A DNA stretch of 64,000 bases, from the NCBI RefSeq assembly GCF_007858275.1, contig NZ_VFEV01000013.1, forward strand, positions 1 through 64,000, in the 5' to 3' direction. This DNA comes from Pseudomonas proteolytica (GTDB taxonomy: Bacteria > Pseudomonadota > Gammaproteobacteria > Pseudomonadales > Pseudomonadaceae). The notes below the pieces were generated by a model, which had not been told where the DNA came from, ran no database searches, and saw only the letters and a list, made by a program, of their open reading frames with translations. Both the position numbers and the translations under genes were made by a program. This document shows positions 1 to 9,661 of the stretch, in pieces; position 1 is the stretch's first letter; every line of letters begins with the position of its first letter.

Positions 1-1480
1 TTTGCACTGCACCCAACTGGGAACGCTGGCTGTCGATCTGCTGGATCGCATCGTTCAGCGCCTGAACCGATCGCTGCGACGAAGCTGCATCCTGGATGCT
101 CAGGTTGGAAACGGTGGTTTCCACGGTGATCGCCGTCGAAGTACCCGCCGTCAAGCCCAGTTGAGCCAGGCCGGTACCAGCACTGCCGTTGGCCACGCTA
201 AAGGTTTTGTTGGAGAACAGTGCCAAGGTGTTGTCAGCATTCTTGCTAGCCGTCACACCGGTGCTTGCGCTGTTGATCGAAGAAACGATCGCGTCTGCGG
301 TGTCACCCTTCTTGAACTTAACTTCCACGCCATTGAGGACGACTGAAGTATCGGCGGTCAGTTTGGCCTGAGTGGTGCCCGACTGCAGCCCCAAGCGAGC
401 CAGAGCACCTGGGCCGTTGGCAGCACCAGCACCGTTGTCAAGCTTAATAGCCTTGCCATCGGCAGAAGTCAGAACCAGACGACCATCCTGCTGCGAAGCA
501 GTTACGCCAGTAGCCGTTACGGTGGCCGGAGTATTGATAGTAGCAACTGCCTGGGTCAGCGTCTGACCGGCAGCGATGGTCACAGTGGTGCCGTTGATAT
601 TGATTTCAGCAGCCTGAGACAGACCAGTGAACGCTGCTGCGTTAGTAGCCGTGGTTGGCGCTACTTCTGCGTTATCACCCTGAATCGCAAACGCTGCGGT
701 GGAGGTCATTTTGATGTTGCCAGCGCCATCGGCTTCAGCCTTGACACCGGTAGTACCGGTCTGACCATTGATCAGGCCAATAGCAGCAGCACGGTCAACA
801 CCACTACCAACGTTGATCGCGGTACCATTGACCGTCAGAACACGAGCAGCAGTAGTGGTGGTGTAAGCGGTGGAGGTAGCGAAGCCACCGTCGAAGCTAC
901 CTTCACCACCGGTCACCTTGGCCGACAGGTCGGTCGCAACACCAGCAGCCTTGGCTTCGCCGTAGGAACCTTTCAGGCCGGTAGCACTGATATCAGTCAT
1001 ACCAAACGAAATGGTTTCGTTGGCGTTGGCGCCGATCTGGAAGCCTACGTTGTCGAACGAACCGTCCAGAAGTTTACGGCCACCGAAGTTGGTAGTCTGG
1101 GAAATACGGGTCAATTCACCGGTCAGCGCCGTGAATTCCTGCTGCAGGGACGTACGGTCGTCATCGCTGTTCGAACCGTTCGCCGATTGCAGGGCCAGTT
1201 CACGCATACGCTGCAGAATGTTGGTCGATTCTTGCATCGCGCCTTCAGCAGTCTGGGCAATCGACACGCCGTTGTTGGCGTTAGCTACAGCGACAGTCAG
1301 GCCTTTGACCTGGCTGGTCAGACGGTTAGCGATCTGCATGCCGGCAGCATCGTCTTTGGCGCTGTTGATTTTCAGGCCGGAAGACAAGCGGCTCATCGAG
1401 GTGCTCAGTGCGTCGGAAGCCTTGTTCAGGTTCTTCTGAACGCCCAAGGACGTGATGTTGGTGTTTACGGATAAAGCCAT
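1..1480 (-). CDS. fliC: Flagellin FliC (3'-truncated by window edge)
   Basis: This is the flagellar filament subunit, exported by the flagellar type III apparatus and polymerised under the FliD cap. The reading frame begins [20 protein letters not shown] and is open through the window edge, giving about 493 residues. The conserved N-terminal D0/D1 helices are present (residues 1 to about 170, with SRLSSG and [10 protein letters not shown] at 30-47), followed by a Thr/Ala/Gly-rich variable domain. The conserved C-terminal domain is only just beginning at the edge ([19 protein letters not shown]). The start codon follows a GAGGGA ribosome site. A FliA-type promoter lies upstream. Identification is firm; the C-terminus is missing only because of the window boundary. 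Confidence 0.97.
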   Translation of the reverse strand, partial: MALSVNTNITSLGVQKNLNKASDALSTSMSRLSSGLKINSAKDDAAGMQIANRLTSQVKGLTVAVANANNGVSIAQTAEGAMQESTNILQRMRELALQSANGSNSDDDRTSLQQEFTALTGELTRISQTTNFGGRKLLDGSFDNVGFQIGANANETISFGMTDISATGLKGSYGEAKAAGVATDLSAKVTGGEGSFDGGFATSTAYTTTTAARVLTVNGTAINVGSGVDRAAAIGLINGQTGTTGVKAEADGAGNIKMTSTAAFAIQGDNAEVAPTTATNAAAFTGLSQAAEININGTTVTIAAGQTLTQAVATINTPATVTATGVTASQQDGRLVLTSADGKAIKLDNGAGAANGPGALARLGLQSGTTQAKLTADTSVVLNGVEVKFKKGDTADAIVSSINSASTGVTASKNADNTLALFSNKTFSVANGSAGTGLAQLGLTAGTSTAITVETTVSNLSIQDAASSQRSVQALNDAIQQIDSQRSQLGAVQ

Positions 1481-1560
1481 GACGAGTCCCTCGTGGATTG
1501 AGTGCTACGGCTTCCGGCCGGGGCAAGCGCCTGGGTCGGCCTAGAAAACCTTCGTCATAC

Positions 1561-1587
1561 TTATCGTCGCGCCTGATAGTTTCTTGA
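1561..1587 (-). promoter_or_regulatory. FliA (sigma-28) promoter of fliC
   Basis: On the minus strand TCAAGAAA is followed after exactly 11 bases by GACGATAA. This closely matches the flagellar sigma-28 consensus TAAAGTTT-N11-GCCGATAA. It lies about 80 bases upstream of the flagellin start, as expected for a late (class IV) flagellar gene. Confidence 0.85.
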
Positions 1588-1604
1588 GAAATTTCCTACA
1601 GAAT

Positions 1605-1637
1605 AATGAAAACGCCCAAGGCGATTGACCTTGGGCG
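1605..1637 (-). terminator. Rho-independent terminator after the KAS III-like gene
   Basis: A perfect 9-bp stem CGCCCAAGG/CCTTGGGCG with a 7-base loop is followed on the minus strand by TTTTCATT. It lies between the ketoacyl synthase-like gene and the fliC promoter, so fliC is separately transcribed. Confidence 0.85.
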
Positions 1638-1663
1638 CTTGAGGAACCAAGCAAAACTCTACA

Positions 1664-2593
1664 TTAAAGCCGGTATATAATCGCCGATCCCCAGGACAAG
1701 CCAACACCAAAGCCACTGATGGCCACGCGCTTCCACTCGGCGTCCATCACGTGCTTTTCCAGCAGCAGCGGAATGCTCGATGACACGGTGTTACCGGTCT
1801 CGACCATGTCCTTGATGAACTTCTCCACCGGCGCATCTTCAAAACGGCGGGCCACGGCGTCGACAATCGCCGCACTGCCCTGGTGGATGCAGAACGCGTC
1901 AATATCATCGGCCTTCAGGTCCGACTCGTTGAGCAGCTCGTGCAGGTGCGCTGGCACCTTGAGCAGGGCGAAGTTGAACACCTGGCGGCCGTTCATGAAG
2001 AACACGCCATCGCTGACCTTCAAATGCGGTGCGCCGGAACCGTCGGTACCGAACTTGGCCTTGCCCAACTGCCAGGTGGCGTCTTCGCCCATCCAGGTAG
2101 CGGTGGCGGCGTCGCCGAACAGCATGGTGGTGTTGCGGTCTTCCGGGTCGACGATCTTCGAGTACGGGTCGGCGGTCACCAGCAGGCCGTTTTTCAGGCC
2201 GGCGGCTTCCATGAAGCCCTTCATCGCGTAAATACCGTAGACGTAGCCGGAGCAGCCCAGGGAAATATCGAAAGCCGCGACGTGGGTCGGCAGGCCCAGC
2301 TTGTCCTGGACAATGGCGGCGGTGTGCGGCAGCCCTTCTTCGTCGCCGTTCTGGGTCACGACGATCAGCGCGTCAATCGACTCACGCTTGAGCTCGGGGT
2401 TGTTGGCAAACAAGGCATTGACCGCCTCGACGCACAAATCCGAGGTTTCCTGTGCAGCATCCTTGCGCGGCAGGAATGCCGAGCCGATCTTGCCAATGAT
2501 GAATTCTTCATCCTTGGCGAATTTGGCACCCTGGGCGTAGTTGTCCAGCCCTTCTGCCGGCACGTAGCTGGCGATGCTTTTTATGCCAATCAT
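1664..2593 (-). CDS. 3-oxoacyl-ACP synthase III-like protein of the flagellar glycosylation locus
   Basis: This 309-aa protein has the FabH/KAS III thiolase fold. The catalytic triad is visible as Cys114 (SLGCSGYVYG), His237 (CIHQGS) and Asn268 (GNTVSSSIP). I chose the ATG giving MIGIKSIASYV because it follows GGGAAG and matches the usual family N-terminus; an upstream extension has no homology-like character. In P. syringae a KAS III gene (orf3) sits between flgL and fliC in the flagellin glycosylation island beside glycosyltransferases, and is thought to help make the glycan's acyl modification. Here the same position is kept but no glycosyltransferase is next to it. A housekeeping fatty acid role is less likely given the location. 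Confidence 0.85.
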   Translation of the reverse strand: MIGIKSIASYVPAEGLDNYAQGAKFAKDEEFIIGKIGSAFLPRKDAAQETSDLCVEAVNALFANNPELKRESIDALIVVTQNGDEEGLPHTAAIVQDKLGLPTHVAAFDISLGCSGYVYGIYAMKGFMEAAGLKNGLLVTADPYSKIVDPEDRNTTMLFGDAATATWMGEDATWQLGKAKFGTDGSGAPHLKVSDGVFFMNGRQVFNFALLKVPAHLHELLNESDLKADDIDAFCIHQGSAAIVDAVARRFEDAPVEKFIKDMVETGNTVSSSIPLLLEKHVMDAEWKRVAISGFGVGLSWGSAIIYRL

Positions 2594-2803
2594 TGTGGCT
2601 TCCCAATACAAAATAGCTGGAGAACACCCCTGAAAACCCTTCAGGAGCGCTGACAATAAAGGGGATAACCCCGCAAAAACCCGCCGAAACTACCGAAGCC
2701 AAAGCCTGGAAAGCGGTCTGGCCTTTTCACACGATACAGTGAAGATGCGCTTTATGACTCATAGGTCACTCATTTTTGTGCGCTTTGTTTAAAAGCCTGC
2801 GCC

Positions 2804-2842
2804 AAAAACGACAACGGCCCAGCCTGTTTCCAGGGTGGGCCG
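2804..2842 (-). terminator. Terminator of the flgF-L operon
   Basis: A 12-bp stem with one mismatch and a GAAA tetraloop (CGGCCCACCCTG/CAGGCTGGGCCG) is followed on the minus strand by TTGTCGTTTTT. It lies 20 bases after the flgL stop codon. Confidence 0.85.
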
Positions 2843-2861
2843 CCGGGGATTTCCGGGACAA

Positions 2862-4481
2862 TTACATCTTGCTGAACAGGCTTAATTGGGAGATCTTCAC
2901 AAAGGCCAACTGCGAAGCCTCCAGCATTGCCTTCTGGAACGCCAGATCAACGGAGGCCGTAGCCATGTCGGTGTCACCAATGGCAGCGGTCGTCGATTTA
3001 TTGGCCAACACCATGCTGGTATTCTCAGTTTCCTGAATCGCCAGCGAGTTCAATCGAGCACCAATGGAACCCCGCACACTGTCAACTTGAGCCATAGAGG
3101 TCTTGATATTGGTGATGGCCGAGTTGACCACGTCAGTCACCATGGCCTGAGCAATCGGGTCGCCATCGGAAGGCGTTTCGAGGGCCTGGCGCAACTGGCT
3201 TAGGGTATCCAGCGCATTTTGCGTCTTGTGGGTATTGGAACCCACGGCGAACTGGTCACCAATATCTGGCGCACCAGTGAGGTCGAACTTCACCCCGGCC
3301 GCCGTGATGCTGCCTGGCGTCGCGAGCACAGGCGGCGGCCCCGGCTGTGCTGGCGTGCCAGGCACCACAGTACCGTTGGAGACCGGCTTGCTGTCGGCCG
3401 TGATCGGCTGGGCATACACCTCGTACGCGGTGCTCGAGGTAAATTTGATCACCGCGCCCTTGTTCGGGAAGGTGCTACCGTAGTCCGCTTGGCTGGTGAT
3501 AGTACCTCCCGCCAATTGCGCGGAGGACGTATTGCTCGGAGTACGCGAGATACTGAAACTGTCCGGTTTGCTTTGCAGGGTGAATTCCCGGTCTTTGTAC
3601 ACCGCATCAGCCTCGGCACCGGGTTTGGTATCCCCTAGTTTCTGGCTGATATCAAAGGTCACACCATGCACGGTGACCGACGCACTTCCTTCCTTGGTCG
3701 CATCGAACTTGCCATTACCCGGGGTTTGCGAGGTGATGTCGTTACCCGCCGCATCCGATACGGTGTACTCCGTACTGCTGATAAAGGTCAGCTTATACGG
3801 CTGACCATCAGTGAAGCTGCTGTCGTAGTTAGAAGGCGAGGTCACGATGCCGCTCGAGACCAGCACCTTGCCATCGTTGACGCTACCAGTGGCCTGCGTA
3901 CGACCGGCGTTGACCGTGCCCTCAAGAATCGACTTGCCGGTGTCGTTGACCACCATCGACAAGGTGTCCGAAACCTTCAGGCTCAGGGGAGTTTCGTCAC
4001 CCTTGTAGCTGTAGGTCCCATCGCTGTTGCGAGCGTAGGGCGGCGTATCGCTCTTGCCGCCGGCAAACAAGTAATGGCCGGATGAATCCTTGCTGTTGAG
4101 CAGGCTCAGAACCTGCTTCTCGATTTCACCAATTTCGGCGGCTACCGCCTTTCGCTCCGCATCGCTAATGCCGCCGCCGCCCTTGCCCCCAACCTGCAGA
4201 GCCAATTCGCCGGCACGTTGCAGGGCCGTGTTGATACCGTCAAGCACGCTTTCCTCGCTATTAAGCGAGTTCTTCATGCTGCTGATATTGCCCGCATACT
4301 GCCCCAACATGTCCTGCTGCTGTTGCAGCAGCAGCAAACGCGCCGCGCCCACCGGATCATCCGCCGCAGTTTGGATACGTACGCCGGAGTCGATCTGCTG
4401 CTGGGTCTTGGTGACGTTGGAGAAGTTGTTGGTATAACGCGCAGTCGTGGTATTGAAATACTGTTCGGTCGAGATTCGCAT
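2862..4481 (-). CDS. flgL: Flagellar hook-filament junction protein FlgL
   Basis: FlgL (HAP3) joins the hook cap region to the filament. The 539-aa product has the flagellin-like N-terminus (MRISTEQYFNTTTARYTNN, then DSGVRIQTAADDPVGA) and C-terminus (DTDMATASVDLAFQKAMLEA). It is much longer than the 317-aa E. coli protein because of a big central insertion. Within that insertion two similar segments of about 100 residues occur (residues about 208-300 and 323-420; ITSPSNYDSSF versus ITSQADYGSTF, and VHGVTFDIS versus AAGVKFDLT), joined by a Pro-rich linker (GTPAQPGPPP). The gene follows flgK after 14 bases, with a GGAG ribosome site. Confidence 0.95.
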   Translation of the reverse strand: MRISTEQYFNTTTARYTNNFSNVTKTQQQIDSGVRIQTAADDPVGAARLLLLQQQQDMLGQYAGNISSMKNSLNSEESVLDGINTALQRAGELALQVGGKGGGGISDAERKAVAAEIGEIEKQVLSLLNSKDSSGHYLFAGGKSDTPPYARNSDGTYSYKGDETPLSLKVSDTLSMVVNDTGKSILEGTVNAGRTQATGSVNDGKVLVSSGIVTSPSNYDSSFTDGQPYKLTFISSTEYTVSDAAGNDITSQTPGNGKFDATKEGSASVTVHGVTFDISQKLGDTKPGAEADAVYKDREFTLQSKPDSFSISRTPSNTSSAQLAGGTITSQADYGSTFPNKGAVIKFTSSTAYEVYAQPITADSKPVSNGTVVPGTPAQPGPPPVLATPGSITAAGVKFDLTGAPDIGDQFAVGSNTHKTQNALDTLSQLRQALETPSDGDPIAQAMVTDVVNSAITNIKTSMAQVDSVRGSIGARLNSLAIQETENTSMVLANKSTTAAIGDTDMATASVDLAFQKAMLEASQLAFVKISQLSLFSKM

Positions 4482-4495
4482 CGTCTCAAACTCCC

Positions 4496-6520
4496 TTAAA
4501 GACTGTTGATCAGCGTGCTGAAGGTTTCTTGCGCAGCTTTAATGATCTGCGACGACGCGGTGTAGTACTGCTGGAAACGGATCATGTCGCCGGCCTCCTC
4601 ATCCAGGTTGACCTGGGACACGGAGCTGCGATTGGACGTGGCGGCCGCGAGCATGGCGCCGGTCGCGCTGTTGTCGACGTTGGCCTGGCTGGCCTTGCCG
4701 CCGACGCTCGACACCAACTGGCTGTACGCGGTGCTCATGCTCACGCCCGCATTGCCATCAGTTGCGCCCACGGTCTTGCGGGTTTGCAGGTCGAGCAATT
4801 GCAGGGCATTGCGGTTGTCGAGCTTGCCGCTGCTGTTGAACGACACGGTGTAGCTGTCGTCCGGCTTCGGCTCGCCACGGATCACGGTGTCCACCCCGAA
4901 CGTCTGCGCATTACCGCCGGCGTCGACGTAGGGCACCTTGATCGTCAGTTTGTTGTCCTGGCCCGGCACGATGGTGCCGGTGCCAATGGGCTGGCCCTGT
5001 GCGTTATTGATCACATAGCTCTGGGTGCCATCGGCGGCACGCTCGCCAAAGGTCATCTTGACCGGCATCGACGACTTGATCGCCGCTTCCAGCTGCGCAG
5101 TATCGGCGCCGCCATGGATGTCCAGGGGCAGCGTCAGGGTCGGCGGTTCAAACACGCCAGTACCACTGTTGTTTTTGTTGCCCTCGGCCAGCAGCGGCGC
5201 AGAAAACGCCAGCTTGTTGGGGTCGGTCATCACCACCTTCAGGTCCATCGCGCCGCCAGCGGTCGGGCTGACCTTGAACGTATCGCCCGCAGCTACCGGG
5301 CCCTTGCCATCGAGGGCCAGGGTGAAGCCGTCGATTTCCGGAGGGGTCTGGGTGACGTCGAAGGGCCCCATGGACTTACCGTCCGAACGCAGGACGCTGT
5401 ACATCTTGTCGTCACTGAAGGTCACCTTGTAGTCAAAGGTGCTCAGTTTGCTGGTGTCTTTGATCGTGACGTTCAGGTTGCCGGAGTTCGCGCTGTTGTT
5501 CGAGCCGCCCACACTGCGCTGGCCAATGGCAAATACGCTGTTGATGTCATTGAACAGCGCGGCGCCGAACTGCCCATTGGCGTCCAGGCCCTGCCCCAAC
5601 TGGGTATTGACCGCTTCACCGACAACCATCGCGGTACGCCCCAGGTCATTGATGGCCGGCATCAACACGTCCTGGCGATAACGCAGCAAGCCGCCGATGG
5701 AGCCACCGCTGATCACTGAGCTGACGTCCATCGCTTGCCCGCCGGTGGTCAGCACCACCGAGTACTGGCTCTTGTCATCCTTGCTCGGCACCGCCGACAG
5801 CTTGTTCGACACACCGTCCGCAACCAGGGTCTGCCCAGTGCCCAGGGAGACATTGAAATGGCCGTCCGACTCAGTGACCTTGACCCCAACCAGCTCGTTG
5901 AGCGAGCGCACGGCTTCGTTGCGCGCATCCAGCAGGTTCGCCGGCTCGCCATTGCCCTGGCCCTTGGCCTGGAAAATCTGCTGATTGAGGGAGGCGATCG
6001 AAGAGGTCAATTGGTTGACCTGGCCGGTGATCGTCTCCAGTTGGCTGTTGATGCCTTCTTTCTGCTTGTTCAGTTCGGTGGCAATCGAGTTGAAGCGATT
6101 GCCCAGGGTCTGGGCAATGGTCAATACCAGTTGGCGCGCGGAGTTGTCGCTGGGGTTGGCCGAAGACGTCTGCAATGCGGCGAAGAAGCTGTTCAAGGCC
6201 GCACCGACACCGGTGGACTTGTCGGACAGCAGCTTGTCCACCGAACCGATCTGGTCCAGATAAGCCTTGGCGTCGAAGTTCAGCGACGTGGTGGTCTGCA
6301 ACTGGGTGTCAAGAAACTGGTTATACACCCGGCGCACATCCGACAGCGTGGTGCCGGTGCCGACAAAGACCCCGCCGACCCCGGACATGCCGTTGGCCGT
6401 CTGCATGGTCTGCTGACGCGAGTATCCAGGGGTCTTGGCGTTGGCAATGTTGTTACTCAAGGTCGCAAGCGATCCCTGAGCCGCATTGAGTCCTGACATC
6501 CCGATATTGAGCAAACCCAT
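4496..6520 (-). CDS. flgK: Flagellar hook-associated protein FlgK
   Basis: FlgK (HAP1) is the first junction protein on the hook. The 674-aa product has the canonical rod/hook N-terminus MGLLNIGMSGLNAAQGSLAT with SNNIANAKTPGYSRQ at about 22-36. The C-terminal helix FQQYYTASSQIIKAAQETFS is also typical. The middle is a long variable region. A clear AAGG ribosome site precedes the ATG, 10 bases after flgJ ends, so it is cotranscribed with flgJ and flgL. Confidence 0.97.
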   Translation of the reverse strand: MGLLNIGMSGLNAAQGSLATLSNNIANAKTPGYSRQQTMQTANGMSGVGGVFVGTGTTLSDVRRVYNQFLDTQLQTTTSLNFDAKAYLDQIGSVDKLLSDKSTGVGAALNSFFAALQTSSANPSDNSARQLVLTIAQTLGNRFNSIATELNKQKEGINSQLETITGQVNQLTSSIASLNQQIFQAKGQGNGEPANLLDARNEAVRSLNELVGVKVTESDGHFNVSLGTGQTLVADGVSNKLSAVPSKDDKSQYSVVLTTGGQAMDVSSVISGGSIGGLLRYRQDVLMPAINDLGRTAMVVGEAVNTQLGQGLDANGQFGAALFNDINSVFAIGQRSVGGSNNSANSGNLNVTIKDTSKLSTFDYKVTFSDDKMYSVLRSDGKSMGPFDVTQTPPEIDGFTLALDGKGPVAAGDTFKVSPTAGGAMDLKVVMTDPNKLAFSAPLLAEGNKNNSGTGVFEPPTLTLPLDIHGGADTAQLEAAIKSSMPVKMTFGERAADGTQSYVINNAQGQPIGTGTIVPGQDNKLTIKVPYVDAGGNAQTFGVDTVIRGEPKPDDSYTVSFNSSGKLDNRNALQLLDLQTRKTVGATDGNAGVSMSTAYSQLVSSVGGKASQANVDNSATGAMLAAATSNRSSVSQVNLDEEAGDMIRFQQYYTASSQIIKAAQETFSTLINSL

Positions 6521-6530
6521 GGTTCAAACC

Positions 6531-7787
6531 TTATAAATGAGTGGATGCGCCAGCGGCAGCGTAGTTTTGATAGCTGTTCATGGTTTTGGCGATCTGCGAA
6601 ATCTTGCTGGCGTACGCCGGATCCGTTGCATAACCGGCTTTTTGCAACTCGCGTACAAACTGTTCCGGGTTATCGGCCGACTTCAGGACTTCTTGATATC
6701 TTTCATTGCTTTGCAACAAGGTCACGAGGTCGTGGAAGCTGTCCTGATAAGAGTCGTAGGAACGGAACTGCGCCGTTTCCTTGACCATCTCGCCATTGCG
6801 AAACTCGCTGGTGATCGCCCGTGCCTGGGCGCCCTGCCAACTTTGGCCTGCCTTGATGCCAAACAGGTTGTGACTGCTGCTGCCGTCTTGCTGGCGCATC
6901 ACCGATTTGCCCCAACCGGTTTCCAGGGCAGCCTGGGCCACCAGGTAACGTGGGTCGATGCCAATGCGTTCGGCCGCCTGCTTGGCCATGGGCAGCATGG
7001 TGGCGACAAATTCGTCTTGCGAGCTGAAGGCTTTTTTCGCCGGCGCCAGCGGTGGCTGGGCCACGGCACGGCCGTAGATCTGCATGCGCGAATCGCGGGC
7101 GGCAAAAGTGCGCGCGGCACCGTTGATCACGCCATCTTCGGCGGCACTGTTGCGCAGTGGTGCGGCCTTGGCCGCGCCCGGCGCCTCGACACCCGGCACG
7201 ATACCGGCCAGCAGGCGATCGGTGAGTTTGCTTGGCAAGGCAATGCGCCGCTGATTCATCAACGCCATGTCATTGCGCAGGGTGCCGTCATCGGCCCGTG
7301 GCGCCACCTCGACCCGCGCCGCCCACAGCGCGCGCTGGCCATTGGAACGACCCAGCGGGCCATCCGCCTGGGTGCCGGCGGCAATCGGCGTCGGTACGTC
7401 GACTTTCTTCTCGACCGCGTCCGGCCCCTGCAACGTCGAGGCTTGCCCTTCCACTGGCTTGTTCTTTTGCATCTGGCGCAACAGCACGTCCGCCAGGCCA
7501 ATACCGCCGCCCTCGCGGGACAGCGAGACGGCCAGTTGCTGGTCGTACATTTCCTGGTACTGCTTGGCCGCTGGGGTGTTCAGCGGGTTGTCCTTGCCCA
7601 GGGCATCGGTGGCCGAGCGCATGGACTTGAGCATCTCGTTGAGAAACAGCGACTCGAACTCCTGCGCCACCTTGCGCATGTTGCCTTCGCTGTTCTTGTC
7701 GCCGAACTTGAGCTGGTTAAGCCGGTTCAGGTCCGAGTAAGACCCCGAGTCGGCCGTGCTGGCGATACCGCTCTTGCGCATGTCCAT
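6531..7787 (-). CDS. flgJ: Flagellar rod-cap protein and peptidoglycan hydrolase FlgJ
   Basis: FlgJ caps the growing rod and cuts peptidoglycan so that it can pass. The 418-aa product shows the N-terminal rod-cap domain (about residues 30-110; QEFESLFLNEMLKSMR) and a long Ala/Pro-rich linker. A C-terminal GH73 glucosaminidase domain follows (from about 256), with the catalytic Glu289 in AALETGWGKS. A GAGG ribosome site lies 8 bases before the first ATG. It is the dual-domain form usual in gamma-proteobacteria. The gap from flgI is 10 bases. Confidence 0.96.
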   Translation of the reverse strand: MDMRKSGIASTADSGSYSDLNRLNQLKFGDKNSEGNMRKVAQEFESLFLNEMLKSMRSATDALGKDNPLNTPAAKQYQEMYDQQLAVSLSREGGGIGLADVLLRQMQKNKPVEGQASTLQGPDAVEKKVDVPTPIAAGTQADGPLGRSNGQRALWAARVEVAPRADDGTLRNDMALMNQRRIALPSKLTDRLLAGIVPGVEAPGAAKAAPLRNSAAEDGVINGAARTFAARDSRMQIYGRAVAQPPLAPAKKAFSSQDEFVATMLPMAKQAAERIGIDPRYLVAQAALETGWGKSVMRQQDGSSSHNLFGIKAGQSWQGAQARAITSEFRNGEMVKETAQFRSYDSYQDSFHDLVTLLQSNERYQEVLKSADNPEQFVRELQKAGYATDPAYASKISQIAKTMNSYQNYAAAGASTHL

Positions 7788-7797
7788 GGCTACGGCC

Positions 7798-8904
7798 TCA
7801 AATCACGATCAGGTCGGCTTGCAAGGCGCCGGCCTGTTTCAGGGCTTCAAGGATCGCCATCAAGTCGCCGGGCGCCGCGCCCACCTGGTTCACCGCTCGT
7901 ACGATTTCATCCAGGGTGGTACCGGGGCCGAACTTGAACATCGGCTTGGCTTCTTGCTGGGCATTGACCCGCGAGCGTGGGACCACGGCGGTTTCGCCGT
8001 TGGAAAACGCCCCAGGCTGGCTGACAATCGGGTCTTCGGTAATGGTCACGGTCAAGCTGCCGTGGGTCACGGCCGCTGGCGACACCTTGACGTTCTGCCC
8101 GATCACGATGGTGCCGGTACGCGAGTTGATGATGACCTTGGCCACCGCCTGACCCGGATCAACCTCAAGGTTTTCCAGGATCGACAGGTAGTCCACACGC
8201 TGGCTTGGGTCCAGCGGCGCGGTCACGCGGATCGAGCCGCCGTCGATGGCCTGGGCCACACCAGGGCCGAGCATGTCGTTGATCTTGTCCACCACGCGCT
8301 TGGCGGTGGTGAAGTCCGAACGGTTGAGGTTCAGGGTCAGGCTGTTGCCCTGGTTGAATCCGCTGGGCACGGTGCGTTCCACCGTGGCGCCGCCAGGAAT
8401 CCGCCCGGCCGATGGCACGTTGACGGTGATCTTCGAACCGTCGCGACCTTCAGCATCAAACCCGCCCACCACCAGGTTGCCCTGGGCGATGGCGTAGACG
8501 TTGCCGTCGATACCTTTGAGCGGGGTCATCAGCAAGGTGCCGCCGCGCAGGCTTTTCGAGTTACCAATCGACGACACGGTGATGTCCACCACCTGCCCTG
8601 GCTTGGAGAACGCCGGCAGATCGGCACTGATCGACACCGCCGCGACGTTTTTCAACTGCACGTTGCCCGAGCCGGGCGGCACTTTGATCCCGAACTGCGA
8701 GAGCATGTTGTTGAAGGTCTGCAGGGTGAACGGGGTCTGGGTGGTCTGGTCACCCGTACCGTTGAGACCCACCACCAGGCCGTAACCGATCAACTGGTTG
8801 GTGCGCACCCCGGAAATACTGGCGATGTCCTTCAGGCGTTCGGCCTGGGCAGCGACGCTCAGGGAGAGCAACAACACCGCTGCCATCAGCTGTTTGAGAT
8901 TCAA
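7798..8904 (-). CDS. flgI: Flagellar P-ring protein FlgI
   Basis: FlgI forms the periplasmic P-ring around the rod. The product has a Sec signal peptide ending at about AAQA|ERLKD, followed by the conserved [19 protein letters not shown] and the C-terminal [17 protein letters not shown]. The start is uncertain. I take a TTG (368 aa) because AGGTGATC, an extended match to the 16S anti-SD, lies at ideal spacing. A GTG three codons upstream (position 8913), directly abutting the flgH stop, is the alternative. No ATG lies upstream in frame within the operon gap. Confidence 0.93.
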   Translation of the reverse strand: MNLKQLMAAVLLLSLSVAAQAERLKDIASISGVRTNQLIGYGLVVGLNGTGDQTTQTPFTLQTFNNMLSQFGIKVPPGSGNVQLKNVAAVSISADLPAFSKPGQVVDITVSSIGNSKSLRGGTLLMTPLKGIDGNVYAIAQGNLVVGGFDAEGRDGSKITVNVPSAGRIPGGATVERTVPSGFNQGNSLTLNLNRSDFTTAKRVVDKINDMLGPGVAQAIDGGSIRVTAPLDPSQRVDYLSILENLEVDPGQAVAKVIINSRTGTIVIGQNVKVSPAAVTHGSLTVTITEDPIVSQPGAFSNGETAVVPRSRVNAQQEAKPMFKFGPGTTLDEIVRAVNQVGAAPGDLMAILEALKQAGALQADLIVI

Positions 8905-8913
8905 AGTGATCAC

Positions 8914-9609
8914 CTAGAAAGGGAACAGCGGGCTAAGGAAGAAACGGTCAAACCAACCCGGCTGACTGGCGTCGGCAAACGAACCCGTACCCGAATAGGT
9001 AATGCGTGCATCGGCGATCCGCGTGGACGGCACGGTGTTGTCGGTGGCGATATCGTCCGCCCGCACCATGCCGGCAATGCGCACCAGTTCGTCACCGGTG
9101 TTGAGGGTCATCCATTTTTCGCCGCGCACGGCAATGATGCCGTTGGGCAGTACATCGGCCACCGTCACCGTGATCGAGCCCACCAGGCTGTTGCCCTGCC
9201 CGGCCTTGCTGCTGCCGTTGGTGGCGCGGTCGCCGCTGTAGCCCACGTCCAGGCTCAAGTCACCACTGCCCAACGGGTTGTTGGTGTTCAAGCCACCGCC
9301 AAACAGCGAGGTCAGGCCGATGCCGGTCTTGCTGTTCTTGGCCACCTGGGAGTTGGCGTTCTTGCTCGCCGTGGTGCGCTCGTTCAGGGTGATGGTGATG
9401 ATGTCCCCGACCCGGAATGCCTTGCGGTCGCTGTACAGGTTCTGTTCGAAACCGGCCTGGTAGATCGAACCGTTGTTGGCGGCGGCAGGCAGCGGCGTGC
9501 GCGGCAACACCGGCGCGTAGTACGGGTCATTGGGTTTTGGCGCCGGGGCGACACAGCCCGCGAGCACGGCAATCCCACTCAATGCCAGAACAGAAACAAA
9601 GCGACTCAT
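8914..9609 (-). CDS. flgH: Flagellar L-ring lipoprotein FlgH
   Basis: FlgH forms the outer-membrane L-ring. The 231-aa product has a lipoprotein signal with the lipobox VLAG-Cys19. Typical FlgH segments follow: [36 protein letters not shown], and [36 protein letters not shown] ribosome site precedes the ATG. It ends immediately at the flgI start region, so translation is probably coupled. Confidence 0.97.
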   Translation of the reverse strand: MSRFVSVLALSGIAVLAGCVAPAPKPNDPYYAPVLPRTPLPAAANNGSIYQAGFEQNLYSDRKAFRVGDIITITLNERTTASKNANSQVAKNSKTGIGLTSLFGGGLNTNNPLGSGDLSLDVGYSGDRATNGSSKAGQGNSLVGSITVTVADVLPNGIIAVRGEKWMTLNTGDELVRIAGMVRADDIATDNTVPSTRIADARITYSGTGSFADASQPGWFDRFFLSPLFPF

Positions 9610-9661
9610 GACCCTTACCTCACGGTGTTGCAGGCGCCTTATGAGCGCCCCATAGACTGGA

